Shown piece after piece: positions 13,669-21,016 of a stretch of DNA of 64,000 bases. Origin of the DNA: Tatumella ptyseos (GTDB lineage: Bacteria > Pseudomonadota > Gammaproteobacteria > Enterobacterales > Enterobacteriaceae). A model generated the notes under the pieces. That model was not told the DNA's origin. It worked only from the letters and a program-made list of their open reading frames with translations, and did not search any database. Location of the stretch: positions 2,480,001 through 2,544,000 of the forward strand of contig NZ_CP130649.1 in NCBI RefSeq assembly GCF_030552895.1. The letters run 5' to 3'. The position numbers and the translations under genes were made by a program. The stretch's first letter is position 1, and every line of letters starts with the position of its first letter.

Positions 13669-13783
13669 AGTCCCCCGCCACTGCGTGGGTTCTGATACAC
13701 TGCCTTCGCGCCACAGACGCAGGATCGGCTCATCTTGAGCCTGTGTCCTAAAACGATTTTATTCATTAACACTTGGAGTATGT

Positions 13784-14386
13784 ATGGTACTTGTGACTCG
13801 TTCAGCCCCTGATTTTACCGCTGCAGCAGTTTTAGGTAGCGGTGAGATTGTTGAGAATTTTAACTTCCATAAGCACATTGCTGGTAAACCTGCCGTACTC
13901 TTTTTCTGGCCGATGGACTTCACCTTCGTTTGCCCTTCAGAGCTGATTGCATTCGATAAGCGTTACGCTGAATTCAAGCAACGCGGTGTGGAAGTCGTTG
14001 GCGTTTCTTTCGACTCAGAGTTCGTGCACAACGCATGGCGTAACACGCCAATCGAAAACGGCGGTATCGGTAAAGTGCAATACGCAATGGTTGCCGATAT
14101 CAAACGTGAGATCCAACAAGCTTACGGTATCGAACACCCAGAAGCTGGTGTTGCCCTACGTGGTTCGTTCTTAATCGACAAAGACGGCGTAGTTCGTCAT
14201 CAAGTCGTGAACGATCTGCCACTTGGCCGTAACGTCGATGAAATGCTGCGCATGGTTGACGCGCTCCAATTCCACGAAGAGCACGGTGAAGTCTGCCCTG
14301 CACAGTGGGAAAAAGGAAAAGAAGGCATGGGCGCATCACCAGAAGGTGTTGCAAAGTACCTGTCTCAAAACGCGGCGAAATTATAA
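13784..14386 (+). CDS. tsaA: 2-Cys peroxiredoxin (AhpC/TSA family)
   Basis: This cytoplasmic thiol peroxidase reduces hydrogen peroxide and organic peroxides. The peroxidatic cysteine is C50 in FTFVCPSE, after the catalytic proline and threonine. The resolving cysteine is C171 in GEVCPAQW, so it is a typical 2-Cys (Prx1/AhpC) enzyme of 200 residues. In Salmonella a gene called tsaA occupies the same position next to acpH and queA, which supports the symbol. The gene has its own 115-base upstream region and a terminator behind it. No reductase partner is encoded nearby. Confidence 0.93.
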   Translation: MVLVTRSAPDFTAAAVLGSGEIVENFNFHKHIAGKPAVLFFWPMDFTFVCPSELIAFDKRYAEFKQRGVEVVGVSFDSEFVHNAWRNTPIENGGIGKVQYAMVADIKREIQQAYGIEHPEAGVALRGSFLIDKDGVVRHQVVNDLPLGRNVDEMLRMVDALQFHEEHGEVCPAQWEKGKEGMGASPEGVAKYLSQNAAKL

Positions 14387-14392
14387 TCGCCT

Positions 14393-14416
14393 TGCCCCCT
14401 AAGACGTTAGGGGGCA
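14393..14416 (+). terminator. Terminator hairpin after tsaA
   Basis: The ten-pair stem TGCCCCCTAA / TTAGGGGGCA closes on a GACG loop directly after the tsaA stop. The T tract behind it is poor, so the hairpin may act as a Rho-independent terminator of moderate strength or protect the transcript 3' end. Confidence 0.65.
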
Positions 14417-15145
14417 TTCACTTCTGTAAGGAATCATCGCGTCGTAAATAACCTCTTTCATCGTTATTGTTAGGATGGTTATTCGACTTTCACTGTCCGT
14501 GCAAATAGCTATCCACAAACGCCGTAAACCAAATCAATACAAAACTAAACCCTAAACCATACCCTGCGAACGACTGAAACTCTCTGTGTAAATCCCGTTA
14601 GCATTGGGATCCCCTTCCCACTCATCAATGTCGATGATTTAGCGAGTAAAGCAAATGTGAAAGAAATAACTCGCCACAACGACGATAGGATATTTCTGGT
14701 CATTAAAATCACGGGTAAAAAACGGTGGCGTTTTCGTACTCTGCGATCCGCTACAAAGCGCAGGTCAGTACTAAATGATTAGCTAGGGAACCAATTATCG
14801 AGTTTCTACTGTATTCACTTTATGCGGATATAAGTAGTCCATGTGTAGTGTGATGCAAAGAGAGGGACGTCTTCTGGTTGGTTATTATCTTTCGTAATGA
14901 TGTCTGTATTTTTCATCGTACTCCTCACACTAAAGATTCAGAGGCCGTCTATATTATACTTCATCGCTATATTAATCGAACTCACTCACCTTTAGGAATT
15001 TTTTATAAGGTAGAAGATTATGCCTAGAAAAAGCTCTCGAGAAGTCTCTTTTTTAAAAAAATTTCATCCCTCCGCTTTAACGTCAAGGAAATACAAAATA
15101 AAGGTCGTAATATGTTTGACTACGTATAGATAAAGGATGATCTAA
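14417..15145. other. AT-rich gap before the muramidase gene
   Basis: Apart from the decayed gene at 14490-14916 this stretch shows no convincing intact gene. Base composition becomes distinctly AT-rich from about 14930 and stays so through 16130, unlike the flanking genes, which fits acquired DNA. The upstream promoter of the muramidase gene should lie between 14930 and 15130. Confidence 0.5.
14490..14916 (-). pseudogene. Decayed small membrane-protein gene
   Basis: On the minus strand a strong Shine-Dalgarno sequence (GAGGAG, four bases before the ATG at 14914-14916) starts a frame MKNTDIITKDNNQPEDVPLF that stops after 33 codons at 14815. Protein-like sequence continues beyond through several stops and frame changes: KLDNWFPS and STDLRFVADR in one frame, TPPFFTRDFNDQKYPIVVV and DIDEWEGDPNANGIYTE in another. 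It ends with a hydrophobic helix, GYGLGFSFVLIWFTAFVDSY, and a final stop at 14490. I read this as one former gene of about 140 codons with a C-terminal membrane segment, now broken. I do not recognise the family. The 33-residue first part could instead be a genuine tiny protein. Confidence 0.5.
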
Positions 15146-15793
15146 ATGCTAGAGCCAAAAAAAGGAAAACTGACATTTCGAGCCGAAGGGAATAATGTAA
15201 AATCAAGCAGAGATTATTCAAAAAAAATACATTGGCCTGGGAACTCTCTATCTTGCCAGAAGGATAATTCTGGTGTGACAATTGGTAGAGGATTTGACCT
15301 TGGTGATAGAAATGAAAGTAGCGCATTCATTGCTTTAAAAAAAGCGGGGGTAGAAGATAGAAAAGCTGAACTAATTTCAAAGGGAGCCAAAAAGAAAGGG
15401 TGTTCAGCCTATATTTTCGTCCTTAAAAACCGGGATTCGATTGAGGAAATCACAGATACTCAGCAATTAAGATTATTTGAAATGACTTACATTGAATTAG
15501 AGAAAGATGTTGAAAGAATATGTAAACTTCCTAAAAATATTCACGATTATCATCCCACTTCAAATACCCCACCCGATTTAGCCTGGGAAAATATTCCTGA
15601 CAAAATAAAAGAGATACTTGTCGACTTAAGATACCGAGGTGACTATACACCACAAGCCAGAGGATATATTCAAAGAATGGCTTACGCTGGAGATGTAGAG
15701 GGTTTCGGGAATGTAATATCGAACAAATATTATTGGATAAAAGTACCTAATGATAGGTTCAATCGGAGAGTTGATTACTATGAAAAAAATTAA
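15146..15793 (+). CDS. Pesticin-like (T4-lysozyme fold) muramidase, candidate antibacterial effector
   Basis: The 215-residue product has no signal peptide. Near its start it shows FRAEGNN (E14) and then SGVTIGRGFDLGDR (T45, D51). A Glu followed by a Thr and an Asp six residues apart is the catalytic arrangement of the pesticin C-terminal muramidase domain, which cuts the glycan of peptidoglycan. A later LVDLRYRGDYTP stretch fits the back half of such a domain. So this looks like a stand-alone toxin domain without delivery or receptor-binding parts. The next gene overlaps it by 14 bases and encodes an exported protein, probably its immunity factor. The start at 15146 has AAGGA nine bases ahead. 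Codon use is AT-rich and unlike the neighbours, suggesting transfer. No VgrG, Hcp, PAAR, holin or phage gene is near, so the export route is unknown. A phage endolysin relic is the alternative. Confidence 0.65.
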   Translation: MLEPKKGKLTFRAEGNNVKSSRDYSKKIHWPGNSLSCQKDNSGVTIGRGFDLGDRNESSAFIALKKAGVEDRKAELISKGAKKKGCSAYIFVLKNRDSIEEITDTQQLRLFEMTYIELEKDVERICKLPKNIHDYHPTSNTPPDLAWENIPDKIKEILVDLRYRGDYTPQARGYIQRMAYAGDVEGFGNVISNKYYWIKVPNDRFNRRVDYYEKN

Positions 15794-16130
15794 ACTTCTT
15801 TTTTTAATTTTGATCTGTTCATTTAATGCTGGTGCAGCCTTCACAGAGCCAGAAATGAGCCAACTGAAAGAAATAAACCAAAAGTACATGGCGAAAGAGA
15901 TTGAATCTAGAAAAAATCTACATGCAGCTATAAAAGAATCAATAGCTAACCTACCTACTGAAAAATCGAATATATTGAAATTACATGAACTATGGAGTCA
16001 AGCGACAAAAATAAAATGTAGGCTTGCTATACTCGATTCACTCAATACTGATGCGGAAATAGCAAGCAAATATGAATGTCTTGCTAATGAATACACTACT
16101 GAAGCTAATTTCTTAAATAGCACATATTAA
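15780..16130 (+). CDS. Exported LprI/DUF1311-like protein, candidate immunity to the muramidase
   Basis: I place the start at the ATG at 15780 (MKKIKLLFLILICSF), with GGAGAG nine bases ahead. This gives 116 residues and a clear signal peptide of about 20 residues ending NAGAA. The mature part is helical, with a charged EIESRKNLHAAIKE segment. Two cysteines 20 residues apart (C80, C100) lie in LWSQATKIKC and ASKYECLANEY, a pattern resembling the LprI/DUF1311 domain, some members of which inhibit lysozyme. The 14-base overlap with the muramidase gene implies translational coupling. Periplasmic location is what an immunity protein against a peptidoglycan-cutting toxin needs. The family match is by eye and could be wrong. 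Confidence 0.55.
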   Translation: MKKIKLLFLILICSFNAGAAFTEPEMSQLKEINQKYMAKEIESRKNLHAAIKESIANLPTEKSNILKLHELWSQATKIKCRLAILDSLNTDAEIASKYECLANEYTTEANFLNSTY

Positions 16131-16731
16131 ACTTACTTAGGACGGAAGTATAAAATAGGCTAATGTATTTATATCTGGGAAGGCGTTAAGGCACTAATTG
16201 GGCTAAGTAGAGTCGGTTAACGCCTATCCTCGGGCCACTTGAATGACGAGCCGTACGACCTATTGATTGGCTTTTATGCATCAGCGATTCCGTTTACTCC
16301 TCACAAAGCCGTTCTGGCTTGTTAATCCTTTCAACATTGCTCCCGCGGTAAATGTTCGCGAATCATCGGTAAGCGAGACGTGAGAGCCTATTCTTTATTT
16401 CACTGCTTGCAGGTGGTTTTTTACCTTTATGACCATCATAATGGTTCATCACACACCAAGACTAAGATAGCATCGTTTAGATACGCTCCATTATCCAAAT
16501 TTCATGACACATTTTGATGTTTAGCATCGTGAAAAATACAAGAAAAAATGTGAAGACGAGCGTTATGTGTCGGTTATTTCATAAACAAACTATTCTTAAA
16601 TCTATTTTTAGATGCTTCTTCTCATGAATTGAACATATCAAGTTTGGTATAAACAGATTGATATAGGTTAGCTACACTATGAAATTTGAATTGAAGAAAA
16701 ATATGATATGTAAAAAGGACTTACGAAAATA
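16131..16731. other. Intergenic stretch between the candidate immunity gene and ybdG
   Basis: I see no convincing gene in these 600 bases. An inverted repeat GGCGTTAA / TTAACGCC spans 16182-16224, and a small hairpin AAGCC / GGCTT lies near 16304-16318. The last 53 bases hold a possible 17-codon leader frame that runs into the ybdG start. Confidence 0.5.
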
Positions 16732-18000
16732 ATGCAACTCCCACTACAACATTGGCTTCAGACCTTAGGTCTTACTCATTATACCGATATTATCGCAACG
16801 CTACTCATGCTTACCGCGATGATTTTCATCTCACTGATTATTCACCTCTTACTTCATAAACTGCTGTTACCGATACTGAAAAAACAGTCAGAAAAAAGCC
16901 AACACCTTTGGCCAAAATCATTATTTAAACATCGCTTATTTAATCGTGCGACCTGGCTGTTACAAGGCGTACTGTTCCAAACATTACTGCATATCCTATT
17001 CGATCCACAGAGTATGCTGTTCGTTGGGCTAACCACTCTCTGCCAACTCTGGGTGATGCTCTTTAGCTTATTGATCGGTTTCTCGTTACTCGATGTTATC
17101 CAAGCGATAACGGCCAAAAGTGAATTCGCCAAACAGATCCCGCTGCGTGGTATCTTCCAAAGCATTAAGTTAATCATGGCGATTTTAATCGTCATCTTGA
17201 TGATTTCGTTATTGTTAGGCAAATCCCCCGGTACCTTGCTGACCGGTTTAGGCGCAATGACCGCCGTACTGATGCTGGTGTTTCGCGATCCCATTCTTGG
17301 CCTGGTCGCCGGAATCCAACTTTCCGCCAACGATATGCTAAAAATTGGCGATTGGCTAGATATGCCTAAATACGGTGCTGATGGTGCAGTCATCGATATC
17401 AATTTAACCACAGTCAAAGTGCATAACTGGGACAAAACAATCGTCACCATTCCTGCTTATGCCTTAATTTCTGACTCCTTTAAAAACTGGCGCGGGATGT
17501 CAGAATCGGGGGGCAGACGTATTAAGCGTAGCGTTAATATCGATACCACTAGTATCCACTTCTTGTCAGAAGCCGAAATCAATCAGCTTGGACAGGCCCA
17601 TCTGCTCAGCCCTTACCTGGTAAACAAACAGCAGGAGATTACCCAATGGAACACCCAGCGAGATAATCAAAATACGTCGTTACTCAATCATCGTGCATTG
17701 ACCAATATCGGCACCTTTCGTATTTGGCTGGAAAACTGGTTGAAGACGCACCCACAGATTCGTCAAGATATGACACTGATGGTGCGGCAGCTAGCGCCTA
17801 CCGAGAACGGTCAACCTATTGAGATTTATGCTTTCACTAACACAGTTGTCTGGGCAGAGTATGAAGCAATCCAAAGTGATATTTTCGACTATATCTATGC
17901 GGCACTGCCTGCCTTTGGATTACGCGTCCATCAAACTCCAACCGGCACAGATATTCGGGCATTAATGCCAAGCCAGACTGCTCAGCAGAATAATCCTTAA
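16732..18000 (+). CDS. ybdG: Miniconductance mechanosensitive channel YbdG (MscM type)
   Basis: YbdG is an inner-membrane channel of the MscS superfamily that opens under hypo-osmotic stress. The 422-residue product has about five N-terminal helices. The pore-lining helix has the signature TLLTGLGAMTAVLMLVF, and the conserved beta domain follows as DPILGLVAGIQLSANDMLKI and GDWLDMPKYGADGAVIDI. The C-terminal half (MTLMVRQLAP, EIYAFTNTVVWAEYE) matches E. coli YbdG nearly residue for residue. In E. coli the gene is elsewhere (near 13 min), so its position here is lineage-specific. A terminator follows at once. Confidence 0.94.
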   Translation: MQLPLQHWLQTLGLTHYTDIIATLLMLTAMIFISLIIHLLLHKLLLPILKKQSEKSQHLWPKSLFKHRLFNRATWLLQGVLFQTLLHILFDPQSMLFVGLTTLCQLWVMLFSLLIGFSLLDVIQAITAKSEFAKQIPLRGIFQSIKLIMAILIVILMISLLLGKSPGTLLTGLGAMTAVLMLVFRDPILGLVAGIQLSANDMLKIGDWLDMPKYGADGAVIDINLTTVKVHNWDKTIVTIPAYALISDSFKNWRGMSESGGRRIKRSVNIDTTSIHFLSEAEINQLGQAHLLSPYLVNKQQEITQWNTQRDNQNTSLLNHRALTNIGTFRIWLENWLKTHPQIRQDMTLMVRQLAPTENGQPIEIYAFTNTVVWAEYEAIQSDIFDYIYAALPAFGLRVHQTPTGTDIRALMPSQTAQQNNP

Positions 18001-18004
18001 AGCG

Positions 18005-18024
18005 AGGGGGCCAATTGGCCCCCT
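18005..18024. terminator. Terminator between ybdG and setA
   Basis: The perfect palindrome AGGGGGCCAATTGGCCCCCT lies in the 28-base gap between two converging genes. It can form a hairpin on either transcript. Confidence 0.75.
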
Positions 18025-18028
18025 GTCG

Positions 18029-19213
18029 TTATGCCTGCTCTTTAACACGCATTAGCAGCAGTAGCGAGATAATCATAAGCACGGTAGCTAGAACATAAAT
18101 CGCCTGATGACCCAGCAAATCACTCAATAGCCCTTGGCAGAGCCCGGCGAAAATCATCCCCGTCGAAACAGAATTAGTAAATAAGGTCGTCGCGGCGCCC
18201 GCTTTCCCTGGCATCAAATCTTGGAACCACAGCATCACCAATCCCGCCACAATCCCAATAAAGACGGCATTCAGCAATTGGATGACTAATAATCCTGTTT
18301 GTTGGTCAAATATCAGCATAGCGGGATAGAACATTAGGCCGCACACCGCCGCAACGATCACTAAGGGCCTTTTACCCATCCGTTTAGCCAAATAGCCAGC
18401 CAGTAGCATCACCGGGATCTCTAACCCTGCAGCGGTCCCCATCAACACCCCAGCAAAACTTTCAGGCATCCCTAAGCTCTTGCTGATATAGAGTGGCATA
18501 TCGATGATATACATCAGATTACAGATCCACATCAACACCGAGGCAGCAAACAGAAATCGGACATCCGTGCGTTTCCAGCCACTGGCTGCACTTTTCGCTA
18601 AATCTTCTGCCGGATAGAGCCGGGGCACACTAGGAAGGGTCGTTTTGATCAAAATCAGTGACAACAGAAACAACGCCGCGGCGACAAGATAGAGGGTAAT
18701 AAAGCCGTAGTTTAGAGCCAGCGCGAAGGAAATCGGCGGACCAATCACCCAAGCTAAGGACATTTGCGCCCGCATCACCGAGCTAAACATGACCACTTCG
18801 CGACCAGTACGATCGGCATATTCCCGTGCTAAAGCAAAGAGTTGCGGCATAACGACACTGGTTAAGGCGGAGAGGATCAAACCTAAAGTGATCAGTACCA
18901 CATACTGGCGCACGAAAGCGAACATCAGCGCATTAGCGATGGCCATCGCACAGCAAAACATCAATAAGCGTCGACGATCCCCTTTGCGGTCTGAGCGCTT
19001 GGCTAATATAAAGCTGATGATAATACCCGTCACGGCATTGATGGTGAAAAATAACCCCACCATAAAGGGTTTGGCCGCTAACTCCTGACTCAGATAAAGG
19101 CTAAGTGTTGGGGCCTGTAATGCTCCGGCGATGCTGACGAAAAATGTCACCAGCATAAACATCATAAAAACAGGATTTCCCCCTTTCGGGGCGGGTGGGG
19201 TAAAAGATTGCAT
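18029..19213 (-). CDS. setA: Sugar efflux transporter, SetA type
   Basis: This is a 12-helix inner-membrane transporter of the major facilitator superfamily that exports sugars and non-metabolised glucosides. The 394 residues contain the family segments GALQAPTLSLYLS, MPQLFALAREYAD, REVVMFSSVMRAQ, SLAWVIGPP, MGTAAGLEIP and WFQDLMPGKAGAATTLFTN. These match E. coli SetA more closely than SetB. In E. coli setA is controlled with the sgrS RNA and lies next to sgrR and leuD. Here no sgrR gene adjoins it and leuD is 14 kb away, so that regulatory link may be lost. Confidence 0.88.
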   Translation of the reverse strand: MQSFTPPAPKGGNPVFMMFMLVTFFVSIAGALQAPTLSLYLSQELAAKPFMVGLFFTINAVTGIIISFILAKRSDRKGDRRRLLMFCCAMAIANALMFAFVRQYVVLITLGLILSALTSVVMPQLFALAREYADRTGREVVMFSSVMRAQMSLAWVIGPPISFALALNYGFITLYLVAAALFLLSLILIKTTLPSVPRLYPAEDLAKSAASGWKRTDVRFLFAASVLMWICNLMYIIDMPLYISKSLGMPESFAGVLMGTAAGLEIPVMLLAGYLAKRMGKRPLVIVAAVCGLMFYPAMLIFDQQTGLLVIQLLNAVFIGIVAGLVMLWFQDLMPGKAGAATTLFTNSVSTGMIFAGLCQGLLSDLLGHQAIYVLATVLMIISLLLLMRVKEQA

Positions 19214-19697
19214 AAGTGGCCTATATATTACATAGTTATATCCGAGGATAGGATATTGTTTATATTAGTAACTTGGAAACAATTAAAGGAAAAAAAGTCC
19301 TTACTGCAGTTTCACTACTTACTTGCTCAGCCATGGCTAATGTTCAAGCCTTTACTATGCGTCTTAACTGCAATAGTTATGGAACTGTCGCAATCAGTAT
19401 GATGATGGATAAGCCTACTATTCAAATCGGTAAGGCTTTCTATGTTCCAAACTGCAAGACTCGAGCGGTATAAAGAATCGGCGAAGATACAACAGTGCTG
19501 ATGGCATCCGAGGATGAAAGCCAGGATAGAGGCGAAGATAGGGTTATGATTGCTTAGACAAAGAAATCACTGGAAGCGACCCCCATCCACTTCGTCATTC
19601 CTCATGTTGGCGTTGGCATATACTCAATAAAAAGCTTTAGAAATAGGGATGTGTAATCAGACAAATGGATGAAAAAAGCGCTATGTGCGCCCTTTTG
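19214..19697. other. Gap between setA and the toxin-antitoxin pair
   Basis: Apart from the small exported frame at 19273-19473 nothing coding is convincing here. The left end should contain the setA promoter. No small-RNA gene such as sgrS could be recognised. Confidence 0.45.
19273..19473 (+). CDS. Small exported protein of unknown function (possibly truncated)
   Basis: A 66-codon frame beginning at TTG (19273) encodes what looks like a signal peptide, VLTAVSLLTCSAMANVQA, followed by FTMRLNCNSYGTVAISMMMD and a short tail with two further cysteines. No ATG precedes it in frame and the ribosome-binding site is weak. After the TAA the same frame continues with polar sequence (RIGEDTTVLMASEDE) to a stop at about 19556, so it may be the front part of a broken longer gene. 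I do not recognise the family. Confidence 0.3.
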   Translation: METIKGKKVLTAVSLLTCSAMANVQAFTMRLNCNSYGTVAISMMMDKPTIQIGKAFYVPNCKTRAV

Positions 19698-20021
19698 CTA
19701 TTCAACTAACTTTACATCCAGTTTTCTATGCTTCTTCTGATCATTATAGAAATTTTCGTGCGGCCCAAAATTTAATAAATAAAGCTCAAGCTTTCCTTCA
19801 TTAAAGCTATATCCAAGTAAGCACTGACGCCCTTTCAAGTCGAACTTATAGACTCTAAGGTAAGATAAATCGCCCTTCTTTTTCTCACCTACAGTTGGAT
19901 TGTCTATAACAAAATCAATGGCATCTTCTACAACAGCGCACTCGTTATCAGGTAGTTTCGATAAAGCTTTTTCAAATCGACGGCTTTGAAATACCTCAAG
20001 TGCGTTTTGTTCTCCTGACAT
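19698..20021 (-). CDS. ParE/RelE-like toxin of a type II toxin-antitoxin pair
   Basis: The 107-residue product begins with SRRFEKALSKLPDNE and continues with the compact strand pattern DLSYLRVYKFDLKGRQCLLGY and LELYLLNFGPHENFY. This is typical of RelE/ParE-fold toxins, and the HENFY ending is like the ParE-like toxins that pair with ParD-like antitoxins. RelE members cut mRNA at the ribosome and ParE members poison gyrase; the sequence does not decide between them. The start overlaps the end of the upstream antitoxin gene by 26 bases, so the two are translationally linked. Confidence 0.8.
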   Translation of the reverse strand: MSGEQNALEVFQSRRFEKALSKLPDNECAVVEDAIDFVIDNPTVGEKKKGDLSYLRVYKFDLKGRQCLLGYSFNEGKLELYLLNFGPHENFYNDQKKHRKLDVKLVE

Positions 20022-20226
20022 ACCGCGTTCCTAAAGAATGTTCTAACTCTTGCTTAGCAAGTAAAGTTTCCATAACAAATTCATAGGTAAGATCGGGATT
20101 TTCCTCAAGGATTTTCCCGATGCTAGCCCAGTGTTCAATCTGCTTGGGAACGCTACGCTTAGCAACGCCAGCATGGATTTTGATTGATTCTACAAAGTCA
20201 TCGTCTAAACGAATACTAGTAGCCAT
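19996..20226 (-). CDS. ParD-like antitoxin
   Basis: I place the start at the ATG at 20224-20226 (MATSIRLDDDFVESIKIHA), which gives 76 residues; GAGAGG lies about seven bases ahead. The frame is open further upstream, but that part has no coding character. The N-terminal ATSIRLDDDFVE strand followed by two helices is a ribbon-helix-helix DNA-binding start. The middle RSVPKQIEHWASIGKILEEN is typical of ParD-like antitoxins. It should neutralise the overlapping toxin and repress its own promoter. Confidence 0.82.
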   Translation of the reverse strand: MATSIRLDDDFVESIKIHAGVAKRSVPKQIEHWASIGKILEENPDLTYEFVMETLLAKQELEHSLGTRYVRRTKRT

Positions 20227-20237
20227 AGAGGACCTCT
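20227..20237. promoter_or_regulatory. Palindrome at the antitoxin ribosome-binding site
   Basis: AGAGGACCTCT, a five-base inverted repeat around a central A, lies directly before the antitoxin ATG and includes its Shine-Dalgarno bases. It is a possible operator or local hairpin for autoregulation. This is inferred from symmetry only. Confidence 0.3.
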
Positions 20238-20630
20238 CGTGTTTCGAATACTGTACTAAATAAATTGAAATTATAATAACCACTGGTGATGCTAGGACAT
20301 GAGGGTAGGGACAAAATATCGCCATAAGCGACAATTTGCAACAAATTAAGCACAACGTAGCAGATCTCTAACTTCCTATGATGCCTAAGTACTTAAAAAT
20401 CGCTAACATTCTCGATACCTTAACGGTCGATAAAGGACGATTAGCGACTACATCCCCTAATATTTCGCCGAGCAGCTCAAGAATCGTTACGATAAACTCT
20501 CCTAAATCACTAAAGATTGAGGCACCGCCCTTCATTCGTCTGCCTTTGCTTCACCCGACTTGCAACCGTCTGAAGATGGCTCAAACATGCATAACATTGC
20601 TCTGCCACCTTTAGATCAGCAGACCCTGTT
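20238..20630. other. Gap upstream of the antitoxin
   Basis: The left part should hold the promoter of the toxin-antitoxin pair. The right part (from about 20521) has gene-like sequence that seems to be the front of the broken gene continuing at 20631. No repeat or RNA gene was seen. Confidence 0.4.
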
Positions 20631-20966
20631 ATGCCTCCTTCATTTAGCGCTTACTCTATCGCTACTGAAAGCGTGGTAGATAAACTAGAAGTGGCTTATA
20701 AGGCCTGTATTATGCATATCCGAACCGTCATGAATCACCTAGGCCAAGAAGCCGAGGCAGATGTACTGACATTATTTTATAAGTATCCAAGCGCTATCAG
20801 TAATGGCCACCAGCCAGAAAGCAGAGCGCTTTTAGCGTGGTGCCAGGGAATGATGGATAACGCCAAGAATGGTAACGAGGCTATAAACTACTTCAACCTC
20901 AAACTGCATTGGGTTGGCATCTTCGTAAAAGTAAAAAAATTACGTCGTAGGCAGGAAAAAGACTAA
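20631..20966 (+). CDS. Hypothetical protein, probably the end of a frameshifted gene
   Basis: This 111-codon frame encodes a mostly helical, charged product (VVDKLEVAYKACIMHIRTVM, then NHLGQEAEADVLTLFYK). No ribosome-binding site precedes its ATG. In another frame the stretch from 20521 reads on as ALHSSAFASPDLQPSEDGSN and LPPLDQQTLLCLLHLALTL, ending at a stop at 20677-20679, where this frame takes over. That looks like one older gene broken by a frameshift near 20675. I recognise no family for either part. Confidence 0.35.
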   Translation: MPPSFSAYSIATESVVDKLEVAYKACIMHIRTVMNHLGQEAEADVLTLFYKYPSAISNGHQPESRALLAWCQGMMDNAKNGNEAINYFNLKLHWVGIFVKVKKLRRRQEKD

Positions 20967-21016
20967 CGCCCTACCTGCAGTAGAGCATGGTCAACATGAG
21001 GCGTTTCTCATAGCAG

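Noticed and set aside
15020..15133. A 37-codon frame (MPRKSSREVSFLKK...) just before the muramidase gene
   Set aside because: It ends 12 bases before the muramidase start and could be a leader, but the ribosome-binding site is weak, the composition is simply AT-rich, and no family is recognisable.
16182..16224. Inverted repeat GGCGTTAA / TTAACGCC as a possible terminator or attachment site
   Set aside because: The 27-base loop and the lack of a T tract or of a matching direct repeat or integrase make either role unsupported.
14930..16730. Prophage or CRISPR content around the muramidase gene
   Set aside because: No phage structural gene, integrase, holin or regularly spaced repeats were found, so a phage or CRISPR call has no support beyond the lysozyme-like domain.
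20378..20614. A 78-codon plus-strand frame before the hypothetical gene at 20631
   Set aside because: It lacks a ribosome-binding site and its residue composition (many Ser, Pro, Thr, Ile) looks like out-of-frame reading; a different frame over the right half looks more protein-like.
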